The notes under the pieces were generated by a model. The model made no database searches. It saw nothing but the letters and a program-made list of their open reading frames with translations, and was not told the origin of the DNA. A program made the translations under genes and the position numbers. From an uncultured Collinsella sp. (lineage in GTDB: Bacteria > Actinomycetota > Coriobacteriia > Coriobacteriales > Coriobacteriaceae), in assembly GCA_958450865.1 (NCBI GenBank), contig CAUDNY010000005.1, forward strand, positions 124,001-188,000: a DNA stretch of 64,000 bases. Direction: 5' to 3'. Below, one piece after another: positions 45,613-55,039 of the stretch (positions within the stretch are counted from its first letter, which is position 1; each line of letters starts with the position of its first letter).

Positions 45613-47412
45613 CTACAGTCGTTGGCACACCACGGACACACGCTGACCGTCAAAACCAAAGCCCCAACGCATGCGCCCGACGGCGGGACGCGGCACGCGG
45701 ATATCATCGATGCCGTCGCGTTCTATGTCGAGCAGCGCCTGAACCGCCAACAGTTCCAGGCCCAGGGCATCGACGCCAGGGTCGTACATCATGTTGATCG
45801 TTATCAGCGGTCGCTCATCGAGCATGCCGAGCGTGTCGGCCACGTCAAACACCCGACCGGTGGGAATCACCTGGATATCCCAGCGATCCGAGACGCCACT
45901 TCGCTTGGAGCTGGGATTGCAATAGCCGGGCAGTCCAAAGCAGAGCCCCTGAAGCGCCAGATGATAGGCTGTCGGCATATCTGATTGGCCCACATCGATG
46001 CCCAGATCGCCGATAGCACAGCTCAAAGCTTGCTTTACAGTGTCCTCGTCTCCTCGACACAGCCCGTCATGGAACGAGTCGATAACTCCAACGTCCTCAA
46101 CGGCGCACTCAAACCATTCCAGAATTACAAGACGGAGCGCCTGACGCACTTCGTCATTAGGCAGACGCAGGGAACGAAGGCACGCGCCGTCCTCCGAATG
46201 CCCCGTCATATCCGTCGTAAGGAATCCAGACAGATACAGCGCAGTCCAGATATCTTCGAGCTTGGCGGCATCGGCCTCCTCGGCATGCATATGCACTGGC
46301 GCCTCAATAATCCCATGCGGCTCAACCAAATCGAACAATGCGGACAGGCGAATGAGATTCCAGTCGCCGACGCATGCGCTCAGACGGTCGGCGTAACCAT
46401 ACAGATCTGCCCGAACGGGCGCGACGCAACCGCGATGCACGTAGTCCACCACACGCTCCGGGATCGAGCAATAAAAGCCACCAAACAGGTAGCCCTCGAG
46501 CCACTCACGCGCGTCATCCAGACAGCCGTTGCGACCGATGCAATCCAACAGCACCTGGACTTCGTCGTCCGAAAAACCGAACCATCGATCACACCAACTC
46601 GACAGTGGCGTCGCCGATCGATAGGAAACCCCACGCTGGGACAACGCAAGCTCGGCAGGACCGGGGCGCTCGCCCATCAGACACGTCAATCGCAGCGAGT
46701 CGCCGGCGTCGGCAATGGTGTCGAACAACATTCGGCTGAGCGGCTCTAGAGAATCCACGCTACCGTCGTCCTTAGCGTCCAAACGTTTTGGACATACCGC
46801 ATCGTAGTCGTCTATCAGAAGAACAACCTGCTCATCGAAAGCTGTCTGGAGCAGTTTAATGAGCACGCAAAGCGCCGCATCGGTCTCATTATCGCTGGCC
46901 ACCCCACGCGCCGCCCTCTCGATAAGACGAACCTCACGTCTTGACAGATCAGGCGCGGCAAGCAGCGGCAGCAATCGGGCGCACTCGTGTGCAACAGCGC
47001 TGCGAATAGCCGCCGCAGCATCGGCGTCACACCTCACAGCGGCAGTTGAAAAGTCAAGCGTGATGACCGGATAACACGCGTGCTCATCACGATAGCGACC
47101 GCCGCCCGCCTGCCAAATCTGGGTGCCGACGAACGGGCTTCGATCTGGCCGCCGGTGATCAGGTCGTTCCAAATAGCATTTGAGCATCGATAGGTTCATG
47201 CTCTTGCCAAAACCCTTGGGCCGACAACAAAGCGCAACAGGCGCTTCGCCGTCCAATATATCGGCAATAAACATAGTCTTATCGACGAGTAAACACCGAT
47301 TGATTGCATCGGAAAAGTCGTGTACATCAACCGGCAGAGCTGCGTTATCCGCATGATTGAGCAACCGTGCGCCAAAAGCATGAGCAACACCATAATTCTC
47401 CTGTTCAGACAC
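45613..47412 (-). CDS. AAA-ATPase-like protein with degenerate PD-(D/E)XK-type C-terminus
   Basis: 599 residues from GTG 47412 (GGAG upstream). The N-terminal part matches the predicted AAA-ATPase family: FSDAINRCLLVDKTMFI, then CCRPKGFGKSMNLSMLKCYLE (Walker A equivalent) and LLIDDYDAVCP (Walker B). The C-terminal ~200 residues occupy the place of the PD-(D/E)XK nuclease domain of this family (LLAVQALLDIE at the end), but the expected ExK is not visible. Families of this type are abundant in gut bacteria and their function is unknown. It is convergent with the glycosyltransferase gene and close in composition to the core genome. Confidence 0.75.
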   Translation of the reverse strand: MSEQENYGVAHAFGARLLNHADNAALPVDVHDFSDAINRCLLVDKTMFIADILDGEAPVALCCRPKGFGKSMNLSMLKCYLERPDHRRPDRSPFVGTQIWQAGGGRYRDEHACYPVITLDFSTAAVRCDADAAAAIRSAVAHECARLLPLLAAPDLSRREVRLIERAARGVASDNETDAALCVLIKLLQTAFDEQVVLLIDDYDAVCPKRLDAKDDGSVDSLEPLSRMLFDTIADAGDSLRLTCLMGERPGPAELALSQRGVSYRSATPLSSWCDRWFGFSDDEVQVLLDCIGRNGCLDDAREWLEGYLFGGFYCSIPERVVDYVHRGCVAPVRADLYGYADRLSACVGDWNLIRLSALFDLVEPHGIIEAPVHMHAEEADAAKLEDIWTALYLSGFLTTDMTGHSEDGACLRSLRLPNDEVRQALRLVILEWFECAVEDVGVIDSFHDGLCRGDEDTVKQALSCAIGDLGIDVGQSDMPTAYHLALQGLCFGLPGYCNPSSKRSGVSDRWDIQVIPTGRVFDVADTLGMLDERPLITINMMYDPGVDALGLELLAVQALLDIERDGIDDIRVPRPAVGRMRWGFGFDGQRVSVVCQRL

Positions 47413-47544
47413 CGTAAACTCTCCTTCTAACGCAGCACGATGCCCATTGTAGCGAGCGGGTAGAGCGCAACAATATCGACATGCAAACGTTTCGGGCAAC
47501 GGTAGCAACAGACCCCCGAGGGGGCATAACAAATCGTTGCACAA

Positions 47545-47581
47545 CAAAAACGGGGCCCGATGCCGCCGCACCGGACCCCGT
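47545..47581 (-). terminator. Terminator of the MPKTG surface protein gene
   Basis: ACGGGG / CCCCGT arms with further CCG/CGG pairing inside; on the minus strand the stem is followed by TTTTTG. It lies 30 bases past the stop at 47613. Confidence 0.8.
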
Positions 47582-47612
47582 CCCAAACTCTTATAGAAAA
47601 CGATCTGGAAGA

Positions 47613-49427
47613 TTACTCCTCCGAGCCGTCCTCCCCTGAAGCCTTGTTCTGCTGATCGAGTTTATGCTTGCCACTCACAATAGACGTGGCGCCCAGCGTG
47701 GCCAAGCTTGCACTGGCAAGGCTCGCCATCACAATCAGATCGCCCGTCTTGGGCATATTGCCGCCAGATGACTTGGTAGTTGTAGTCGTCGTGGTCGTGG
47801 TGGTCACCATTTTGGAGTCATTCTGCTCCTGGACCTGGTTGTCAGCACCGCTCTTGTCGTCGTCTTCGGACTGTTTCTTTTCGCCCCCGGCCTTGCTCTT
47901 GTCCTTCTCCTCAGATTCAGAGTTCTTATCCTCGCCCTTCTTCTGTTCGGACTTGTCGCTCTTCTCCTCAGAGCTAGAACCCTTATCGGATTCGGTCTTC
48001 TCGGAAGCCTCGTCCTTGGAGTCGCCCTTTGCGGCTTCGGTCTTTTCCGCGGAAACCTGATCAGAGTTGTCCTTGTTCTGGGTCGAGCCGTTATTGACGC
48101 CAGCCATCAGCGAAGAGCCCAGCGTAGAACCAAGTTGCACGGAGAAAGAAGGCTTCTTGTCCGGCGAAGCAACGGGAGCGTCCGGCGCCTTATTCGAGTC
48201 GTCCTTGGAAGCATCAGAATCAGGGGTTGCGTCAGAGCCGGAGCCGTTGTTAGAGCCGGTGCCAACGGACGAATCGCTCGAGCCAGTGGAAGAGTCAGAG
48301 GAACCAGCGTCGGTCGAACCAGATGCGGCGCCGTCCGTATTGCCGGCAGAGCTTGAAGACGAATCGCCCGCAGCAGAGCCGTTTGAATCGGAGCCGTTCG
48401 AGGTAGAGCCGTTGTTGGTAGTGCCACCAGCAGAGCCATCACCGTCAGCATCGGTCGAGGGCGCATCCATCCTGCCATCATTGACATCGTCACTCGAGTC
48501 GTCATTCGAATCAGGTGTCGGCGAGGGCGCCGGCGTGGGCTCGGGCTGCACGGGCGTTGCAGCGGCAGCGGCCTCGTCCTCGGCGATATAAACCAAGCAG
48601 TCCTTCAGCTCGTTGCGGTAGCGGTTCTTCCAGCCCTCATGATACTGGGGCTGGCTCGAATACTTGGTCGCCACGTTATTGACCACACTGTTGGAAAGCG
48701 CCGTCACAAACTCGCGGTCGGACATATCGTTGGAGAGATTCGCCCAACGGAAGAAGTCCCTGCAGCCACCGGTGCCGCACATGTTGGTGATGCTCCACAC
48801 CATGCCCTTAACGCAATCGGCACGGCCCGAAATATCAATACCCAAGCCGCTCTTGAGCCACGCCTCGGTCACCGCATAGTACGAGTTGTACGCATACGCA
48901 TCCTGCAGAGCCGAAAACTCAGCAGGGTCGGTGTTATAAGCGCCCTGGAAGGCCTCCTGCGCAATACGGCCCAACTCGGTGAGCTGGCCATTCTCGTACA
49001 TGGCATTGCTCGTGTTGGAAATCTCGCTGCCGCGATCAATCGCATCCTTGAGCATGCTGTATTTTTCGGGGTTGTAGTTGTAGGCCTGCTTCATAAACGG
49101 AATGAGCGACCATCGACGGTCGAACTGGTAATAACCCAGCGCGTTATAGCCGTCGCCATACGAAAAGCCCTGGTTATAGTTGCCATGGCTCTCGTACTTG
49201 GTAAAGTACTTCATCTCGGGGGTCACGTTAACAAACGAAACGCCCTGGACCGACCTCAGCACGCCCGAGAAGGACTGCTGGGTATAGAGACCCTTATCGA
49301 TATCGGTCGCATCCGAGGCAACGCCCGGTGTGGGCTCCTCGGCGGCAGCGGGTGCGGGTGCGGTAACGGCGCCAAACGAAAGCGCCAACGTCAGGCCCGC
49401 GACAATCGCAGAATGCTTGGGCTGCAT
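47613..49427 (-). CDS. Sortase-anchored (MPKTG) surface protein with lysozyme-like domain
   Basis: 604 residues. Signal peptide to about 29 (APAAAEE). Residues 65-285 form a domain with KYESHGN (Glu79), GDGYNALGYYQFDRRW and a Cys-containing WSITNMCGTGG stretch, which recalls lysozyme/transglycosylase-like folds; the catalytic role is a guess. A Ser/Asp/Gly-rich spacer (about 310-430), a Lys/Glu/Ser-rich part (about 455-535) and a run of ten Thr (542-551) follow. The sorting signal is MPKTG (558-562) plus a hydrophobic helix and a long charged tail. GGGAGG precedes ATG 49427. It is probably displayed on peptidoglycan by a sortase encoded elsewhere. Confidence 0.82.
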   Translation of the reverse strand: MQPKHSAIVAGLTLALSFGAVTAPAPAAAEEPTPGVASDATDIDKGLYTQQSFSGVLRSVQGVSFVNVTPEMKYFTKYESHGNYNQGFSYGDGYNALGYYQFDRRWSLIPFMKQAYNYNPEKYSMLKDAIDRGSEISNTSNAMYENGQLTELGRIAQEAFQGAYNTDPAEFSALQDAYAYNSYYAVTEAWLKSGLGIDISGRADCVKGMVWSITNMCGTGGCRDFFRWANLSNDMSDREFVTALSNSVVNNVATKYSSQPQYHEGWKNRYRNELKDCLVYIAEDEAAAAATPVQPEPTPAPSPTPDSNDDSSDDVNDGRMDAPSTDADGDGSAGGTTNNGSTSNGSDSNGSAAGDSSSSSAGNTDGAASGSTDAGSSDSSTGSSDSSVGTGSNNGSGSDATPDSDASKDDSNKAPDAPVASPDKKPSFSVQLGSTLGSSLMAGVNNGSTQNKDNSDQVSAEKTEAAKGDSKDEASEKTESDKGSSSEEKSDKSEQKKGEDKNSESEEKDKSKAGGEKKQSEDDDKSGADNQVQEQNDSKMVTTTTTTTTTTKSSGGNMPKTGDLIVMASLASASLATLGATSIVSGKHKLDQQNKASGEDGSEE

Positions 49428-49566
49428 AAGATCCTCCCTGCATTGGTGTAGTTAAAGTGCAGTTTGCAAAGATAGAAATAAGTATTGCAGCTCGCCCGTT
49501 GTTACACAACAACCCCTCGGTAAACGGCAACAACCCTCCGCGAAATCTTAAGGAATTGCGCTCAAC

Positions 49567-49998
49567 CTACAGCTTAATGTCGAAATTGATTTCAGGCACG
49601 GCGGCCAAGTCGGCCAGCGTTACGCCGTCGACATAGTTCTCAATGACCTCGTCCAGACCGCGCCAGAATTTGACGGTCGAGCAAAGATCACTGCGGGCGC
49701 AGCTGTTGTCGATGCCATCGCACGCCACCGGAGCCGTGCTGCCCTCGACGGCGCGCAGGATGTCGCCGGCACGCACCTCGGAGGGGTCCTTGGCCATCAT
49801 GTAGCCGCCGCCCTTACCGCGTACGCTCTTAAGCAGGCCCGCCTTCATAAGCGGACGAACCAGCTGCTCCAAATACTTTTGCGAGATATGCTCGCGGTCG
49901 GCGACCTCGCGCAGGGCAATCTTGCCCTCGGTGTCGCCAAGCGCTGCGATATAGATCATCAGTCGGAGGGCATAGCGGCCCTTAGAAGAAATGAGCAT
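49567..49998 (-). CDS. Rrf2 family regulator of the suf operon (IscR/SufR-like)
   Basis: 143 residues from ATG 49998 with GGGAGGG in front. The winged helix has the Rrf2 pattern SSKGRYALRLMIYIA, REVADREHISQKYLEQLV and GLLKSVRGKGGGYMMA. Three cysteines (93, 100, 106; C-X6-C-X5-C) occupy the place of the iron-sulfur ligands of IscR (C-X5-C-X5-C). It is divergent from sufCBDSU, with repeated TTTGTCCCA elements between them. So it most likely senses cluster status and controls that operon and itself. Whether it represses or activates is not visible. Confidence 0.88.
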   Translation of the reverse strand: MLISSKGRYALRLMIYIAALGDTEGKIALREVADREHISQKYLEQLVRPLMKAGLLKSVRGKGGGYMMAKDPSEVRAGDILRAVEGSTAPVACDGIDNSCARSDLCSTVKFWRGLDEVIENYVDGVTLADLAAVPEINFDIKL

Positions 49999-50018
49999 AC
50001 CTACCCTCCCGTTGTTCC

Positions 50019-50099
50019 TGGGACAAAAACCCAGGAGCGTTTGTCCCAAATCTTATGCACGCGGGGCAAACAAACCTGATTATTTTGTCCCACATCTAA
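50019..50099. promoter_or_regulatory. Triple operator for the Rrf2 regulator
   Basis: TTTGTCCCAAATCTTA (50040-50055) and TTTGTCCCACATCTAA (50084-50099) are direct repeats 44 bases apart. TGGGACAAA (50019-50027) is the same core in inverse orientation. They fill the region between the divergent Rrf2 gene and sufC, upstream of the suf promoter. Confidence 0.65.
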
Positions 50100-50128
50100 A
50101 AAGTCGAGTGGATTAGTCGGGTTTTCCC

Positions 50129-50156
50129 TTGACTAACGCCGAACCCATAGTAACTT
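50129..50156 (+). promoter_or_regulatory. Probable sufC promoter
   Basis: TTGACT (50129-50134), 16 bases, TAACTT (50151-50156), about 65 bases before the sufC ATG and just downstream of the repeated operator elements. The -10 box is imperfect. Confidence 0.45.
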
Positions 50157-50220
50157 TATTCCGAGAAGATTCCTAGGGTTTAGTACACCTATGAGTACAC
50201 CATATACAGAGAGGGACAGC

Positions 50221-51021
50221 ATGAGCGCAAATCCGCTGCTTTCCATCGAAGGTCTGACCGCCTCCGTGGACGAAAAGACCATCCTCCACAACGTCAACCT
50301 CAACGTCGCCGCCGGCGAGACCCACGTGCTGATGGGACCCAACGGCGCCGGCAAGTCCACCCTCGGTCATCTGGTCATGGGCGACCCCGTCTACACCGTC
50401 AACAACGGCCGCATCGTCTTTGACGGCCAGGACATCACCGAGCTCACCACCGACAAGCGTTCGCGCGCCGGCCTGTTCCTGAGCTTCCAGGCCCCGGTCG
50501 AGATCCCGGGCGTGCCGCTGTCGAGCTTTTTGCGCGCCAGCATCGCCGGCCGTCCCGGCCTGGAGATGAAGGGCAAGGAGTTCCGCCGTCGCGTCAAGGA
50601 GCTCGCGGCCGAGCTTAACATGGACACTGCCTACCTCAACCGCGAGCTGGGCGTGGGCTTCTCGGGCGGCGAGAAAAAGAAGGTCGAGATGCTCCAGCTT
50701 CTGCTGCTGCAGCCCAAGCTCGCCATCCTGGACGAGACTGACTCGGGCCTGGACGTCGACGCCCTGTCCACCGTCAGCCATGGCATGGACGCCTACCGCA
50801 AGAGCTGCGACGGCTCCATGCTCATCATCACGCACAATACGCGCATCCTGGAGCACCTGGATGTCGACCGCGTCCACGTTATGGTCAAGGGCCATATCGT
50901 GCGTGAGGACGACGCCTCGCTTATCCCCTGGATCGACAAGAACGGCTTTGAGACCTTCGAGCGCGAGGCCGCCGAGCAGCGCGCCCAGGCCGAGGCCGCC
51001 GCTGCCGAGCAGCAGGCGTAA
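50221..51021 (+). CDS. sufC: SufC, Fe-S assembly ATPase
   Basis: 266 residues. ABC-type ATPase with Walker A GPNGAGKST (39-47), signature GFSGGEKKK, Walker B LAILDETDSGLD and switch His in LIITHNT. SufC powers the SufBCD scaffold that builds iron-sulfur clusters in the cytosol. ATG 50221 follows GAGAGGGA; an in-frame ATG 30 bases upstream lacks a Shine-Dalgarno. It is the first gene of sufCBDSU, which lacks sufE and sufA, the usual order in Gram-positive bacteria. It has an unusual Ala/Glu-rich tail (about 250-266). Confidence 0.97.
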   Translation: MSANPLLSIEGLTASVDEKTILHNVNLNVAAGETHVLMGPNGAGKSTLGHLVMGDPVYTVNNGRIVFDGQDITELTTDKRSRAGLFLSFQAPVEIPGVPLSSFLRASIAGRPGLEMKGKEFRRRVKELAAELNMDTAYLNRELGVGFSGGEKKKVEMLQLLLLQPKLAILDETDSGLDVDALSTVSHGMDAYRKSCDGSMLIITHNTRILEHLDVDRVHVMVKGHIVREDDASLIPWIDKNGFETFEREAAEQRAQAEAAAAEQQA

Positions 51022-51033
51022 AGGGGCGACGCA

Positions 51034-52446
51034 ATGACCAAGAACCGCACCGAGGTCGCGGACATCGACCGCAGCCTCTACGACTTCACCTATGGCGAGG
51101 AGGGATTCGAGCGCCTCGACGCCGGCATCACGCCCGACATCGTGCGCGAGATCAGCGCCAAGAAGGACGAGCCGCAGTGGATGCTCGACCTGCGCCTCAA
51201 GTCCCTCGAGATCTTCAACCGCTTCCCGGATCCGACGTGGGGCCCCTCCATCGAGGGCCTGGACATGGACAACATCGTCACCTACGTCAAGCCCAACACC
51301 GACCAAAAGCACGACTGGGAGTCGGTGCCCGACGACATCAAGAACACCTTTGAGCGCTTGGGCATCCCCGACGCCGAGCGCAGCTACCTGGCAGGCGTCG
51401 GCGCGCAGTACGACTCCGAGCTCGTCTACCACAACATGCAGGACACGGCGTCCAAGATGGGCATCGTCTACTCCGGCATCGAGGAGGCCCTGCACGACCC
51501 GCAGTGGGAGCCGCTCATCCACGAGAAGTTTATGACGCTCATCCCGCCCACCGACCACAAGTTTGCGGCCCTGCACGGCGCCGTGTGGTCGGGTGGCTCG
51601 TTTGTCTACGTACCCAAGGGCACCAAGTTGGACTTCCCGCTGCAGAGCTACTTCCGCCTCAACGCCAAGGGCGCCGGCCAATTTGAGCACACGCTCATCA
51701 TTGTCGAGGACGATGCCGATCTGCACTTCATCGAGGGTTGCTCCGCGCCCAAGTACAACGTTGCCAACCTCCACGCCGGCGCCGTCGAGCTCTTTGTGGG
51801 CAAGCGTGCGCACCTGCGCTACTCGACCATCGAGAACTGGTCCAAAAACATGTACAACCTCAACACCAAGCGTGCGCGCGTGGACGAGGATGGCGACATC
51901 GAGTGGATCAGTGGCTCCTTCGGCAGCCACGTGGGCTACCTCTACCCAATGAGCGTGCTCAACGGCCGCCGCGCCCGCTCGAGCTTTACCGGCATCACCT
52001 TTGCCGGCGCCGGTCAGAACCTCGACACCGGCTGCAAGGTCGTGCTCAACGCGCCCGATACCTCGGCAACCGTCGAGACCAAGGGCATCTCCAAGAGCGG
52101 CGGCATCCAGACCTTCCGCAGCTCCATCGTGGCCACGCCCAAGGCCGAGGGTTCCAAGGCAACCGTGAGCTGCCAGTCGCTGATGCTCGACGACCAGAGC
52201 CGCTCCGACACTATTCCGGCCATGGACATCCGCGCCAAGAACGTCGACATCGGCCACGAGGCTACCATCGGCCGCATCGGCGACGACAAGGTGTTCTACC
52301 TGATGAGCCGCGGCATCTCGGAGGAAGAGGCCCGCACCATGATTGTCAACGGCTTTGCCAACCCGGTCTCCAAGGAGCTGCCGCTGGAGTATGCCGTCGA
52401 GATGAACAACCTGATCAAGCTCGAGATGGAAGGAGCGATCGGATAA
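51034..52446 (+). CDS. sufB: SufB, Fe-S scaffold subunit
   Basis: 470 residues, normal length for SufB. The beta-helix core includes HLRYSTIENWSKNMYNL, RARSSFTGITFAGAGQ and the C-terminal MSRGISEEEARTMIVNGFA, all family signatures. SufB receives sulfur and iron with SufC and SufD. It starts 12 bases after sufC with GGGGCGA in front, and its TAA overlaps the ATG of sufD (TAATG). Very high GC3. Confidence 0.97.
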   Translation: MTKNRTEVADIDRSLYDFTYGEEGFERLDAGITPDIVREISAKKDEPQWMLDLRLKSLEIFNRFPDPTWGPSIEGLDMDNIVTYVKPNTDQKHDWESVPDDIKNTFERLGIPDAERSYLAGVGAQYDSELVYHNMQDTASKMGIVYSGIEEALHDPQWEPLIHEKFMTLIPPTDHKFAALHGAVWSGGSFVYVPKGTKLDFPLQSYFRLNAKGAGQFEHTLIIVEDDADLHFIEGCSAPKYNVANLHAGAVELFVGKRAHLRYSTIENWSKNMYNLNTKRARVDEDGDIEWISGSFGSHVGYLYPMSVLNGRRARSSFTGITFAGAGQNLDTGCKVVLNAPDTSATVETKGISKSGGIQTFRSSIVATPKAEGSKATVSCQSLMLDDQSRSDTIPAMDIRAKNVDIGHEATIGRIGDDKVFYLMSRGISEEEARTMIVNGFANPVSKELPLEYAVEMNNLIKLEMEGAIG

Positions 52447-53717
52447 TGAAACAGACCACGAACACCGCTGCTACCACACTCGAGCAGGTTAATGCGATGC
52501 CTGCTGCCACCTGGGGCTGGCTGCGCATGAACCAGACCAAGCTTCAGCTTTCGAACGAGCTTGCCGCCGCTCCTGCCGAGGCCGTCGAGGTCGAGGGGCT
52601 GGACGAGCAGTTCTCCGGCGCGGCCGACGCCTTCGAGACCGCCATGGACGCCATGGCCGAGCGCTTCCCCGAGCGCCGTGCCTCCGCCCCCGGTGATGCC
52701 GCCGACCGCGCCCGCATCACGCCCGAGACCGAGCTCGACGTGCCCGCCACCTCCGTCTACCAGGCCGGCGCCATCAAGCTCGAGGAGGAGCTCTCCCCCG
52801 CCGAGGCCTTCGAGACCGGCATGGGCGAGGCTGCCTATGCGCATCTGACCGAGCACGCCACCAAGCGCATCGTCATCGATGTGCCCGCATACAAGCACGC
52901 CACGGTTACCGTGCGCGTGAGCGGTATCGATGCCGCCGCGGCCATCGCCGCCATCGACGTCGTCGCCCGCCCGCAGGCAACGCTCGACCTGCAGATCGCC
53001 CTGGACTCCCCCGTTGCTGGCGAGGGTGTCGTGGGCTCCGCGCTGCGCGTCTGCGCCCACGAGTACGCCACCGTCAACGTGACCTGCACGCAGACACTCG
53101 ACGACAGCTGGATCGCACTCGACGACACCGGCCTGTTCCTGGACGAGGGCGCGCGCGTCAACGTGCAGCACACCGTCCTGGGTGCCGGCGCCAGCGCCAC
53201 CGGCCTTGCCGGCGACCTGCTGGGCGACACTGCCAAGGTGACCATCGATACCGATTACCTGGGCGCCCGCGAGCAGGTGCGCGACTTTAACTACGAGCTG
53301 CGCCACCGCGGTCGCAAGACCGAGTGCGAGATCGACGCCAACGGCGTGCTGACCGGCACGTCCAAGAAGGTCTACCGCGGCACCATCGACCTCGTGCACG
53401 GCTGCAAGGGCGCAACCGGCACCGAGCGCGAAACCGTGCTGCTGGCCAACAAGGGCGTCGACAACAAGACCGTCCCCGTCATCCTGTGCGACGAGGACGA
53501 CGTCGCCGGCAACCACGGTGCCACCATCGGCCACGTCCGCGACGAGCAGCTGTTCTATCTCGCCTGCCGCGGCCTAGACCAAAGCGCCGCCGAGGACCTG
53601 TTCATCCGCGCCAAGCTGGAGGACGCCGCGATTTCCGCCACCGATGAGCGCACCCGCGCCGCCGTTGTCCGCCTGGGCAACAACCTGATCGATAACTTTG
53701 AGGAGGAGCTCGCATGA
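52446..53717 (+). CDS. sufD: SufD, Fe-S scaffold subunit
   Basis: 423 residues from ATG 52446, coupled to sufB by a one-base overlap. The N-terminal 170 residues are divergent and Ala/Glu-rich. The C-terminal half has the SufB/D core with GRKTECEIDANGVLTG, GCKGATGTERETVLL, ILCDEDDVAGNHGATIG and LACRGLDQSAAEDLF. The conserved His of the SufD/SufB family sits in GNHGA. Its TGA overlaps the sufS ATG by four bases (ATGA). Confidence 0.95.
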   Translation: MKQTTNTAATTLEQVNAMPAATWGWLRMNQTKLQLSNELAAAPAEAVEVEGLDEQFSGAADAFETAMDAMAERFPERRASAPGDAADRARITPETELDVPATSVYQAGAIKLEEELSPAEAFETGMGEAAYAHLTEHATKRIVIDVPAYKHATVTVRVSGIDAAAAIAAIDVVARPQATLDLQIALDSPVAGEGVVGSALRVCAHEYATVNVTCTQTLDDSWIALDDTGLFLDEGARVNVQHTVLGAGASATGLAGDLLGDTAKVTIDTDYLGAREQVRDFNYELRHRGRKTECEIDANGVLTGTSKKVYRGTIDLVHGCKGATGTERETVLLANKGVDNKTVPVILCDEDDVAGNHGATIGHVRDEQLFYLACRGLDQSAAEDLFIRAKLEDAAISATDERTRAAVVRLGNNLIDNFEEELA

Positions 53718-55039
53718 TCGACACCGAGCACGTTAAATGCGACACCTGTACTGCCCCCGAGCCCATGGAGCTCGACGCCAGCGACGAGGCTTCGCGCGGC
53801 TGGCCCACCGTGGACATCGAGACCAATCCCTACAAGGCGCAGTTCCCGCTGTTCCAGCAGCACCCCGAGATCGCCTTCCTCGATAGCGCCGCCACCGCGC
53901 AGCGCCCTGCCTGTGTGCTCGACGCCGAGCGCGACTTCTATCAGCGCATGAACGCCAACCCCCTGCGCGGCCTGTACTCGCTGTCCGTCGAGGCCACCGA
54001 CGCCATCGCGAAGGTCCGCCAGCAGATCGCTGACCTCATCGGCGCCGCCCAGGCCAACGAGGTCGTCTTCACCCGCAACACGAGCGAGTCGCTTAACCTG
54101 GTCGCCAAGAGCTTTGCGCCCACAGTGCTCGAACCGGGCGACGAGGTCGTCATCACTATCATGGAGCACCACTCCAACCTGATTCCGTGGCAGCAGGTCT
54201 GCCGCGAGACCGGCGCCAAGCTCGTCTACCTGTATCCCACCAAGACCGGCCAGCTCACGACCGAGGAGGTTCTTGCCAAGGTGGGTCCCAAGACCAAGAT
54301 CCTGGCCGTGGGACAGGTCTCCAACGTGCTGGGCGTCGAGAACCCGGTCAAGAACCTCGGCAAACTCGTGCACAAGTACGGCGGCTACCTGGTCGTCGAC
54401 GGCGCGCAGTCGCTGCCGCACATGCCGGTCGATGTGGCCGACCTGGGCGCCGACTTCTTTGCCTTTAGTGCGCACAAGGCCATGGGCCCCATGGGCATCG
54501 GCGTGCTGTGGGGCAAGATGGACCTGCTCAACGCCATGCCGCCCATGCTTACCGGCGGCGAGATGATCGATTCGGTCACCGAGCAGGACGCCGTCTGGGC
54601 GCCCGTCCCCGAGAAGTTCGAGGCCGGCACGCAGGACGCCGCCGGCATCTTCGCCACGGGTGCGGCACTCGACTACCTGGTTAACACCGTGGGTTACGAG
54701 AACATCCAAGCACGCGAGCAGGCACTCGTCCACTACCTGATGGGCGAACTCATGCAGCTCGACTTTGTCCAGATCATCGGCTCGATCTATTGGGACAACC
54801 ACCACGGCGTCGTGAGCTTTAACGTCAAGGGTATCCACCCGCACGACGTCGCGAGCATCATGGACATGGACGGCGTCTGCATCCGCGCCGGTCACCACTG
54901 CGCGCAGCCGCTGCTCACCTGGCTGGGCGTCGAGAACCTTGCCTGCTGCCGCGCCAGCGTCGCCTTCTACAACGACAAGGCCGACATCGACAAGTTCATC
55001 GCCGGCCTGCATCACGTTTGGAGCACGTTCAATGGGTAA
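53714..55039 (+). CDS. sufS: SufS, group II cysteine desulfurase
   Basis: 441 residues. PLP enzyme that releases sulfur from cysteine for cluster assembly. FLDSAATAQRP, DGAQSLPHMPVDV and SAHKAMGPMG (Schiff-base Lys) are present. The persulfide Cys396 is in RAGHHCAQPLL. The protein begins with an extension of about 45 residues containing a CDTC motif, which most SufS proteins lack. It overlaps sufD by four bases and sufU by eight, so the operon is tightly coupled. Confidence 0.95.
   Translation: MIDTEHVKCDTCTAPEPMELDASDEASRGWPTVDIETNPYKAQFPLFQQHPEIAFLDSAATAQRPACVLDAERDFYQRMNANPLRGLYSLSVEATDAIAKVRQQIADLIGAAQANEVVFTRNTSESLNLVAKSFAPTVLEPGDEVVITIMEHHSNLIPWQQVCRETGAKLVYLYPTKTGQLTTEEVLAKVGPKTKILAVGQVSNVLGVENPVKNLGKLVHKYGGYLVVDGAQSLPHMPVDVADLGADFFAFSAHKAMGPMGIGVLWGKMDLLNAMPPMLTGGEMIDSVTEQDAVWAPVPEKFEAGTQDAAGIFATGAALDYLVNTVGYENIQAREQALVHYLMGELMQLDFVQIIGSIYWDNHHGVVSFNVKGIHPHDVASIMDMDGVCIRAGHHCAQPLLTWLGVENLACCRASVAFYNDKADIDKFIAGLHHVWSTFNG

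Noticed and set aside
50173..52257. Long open frame antisense to sufC/sufB (694 codons)
   Set aside because: A mirror of extreme GC3 bias; the product is Val/Ala/Gly-rich without domains, and the plus strand encodes clear SufC and SufB.
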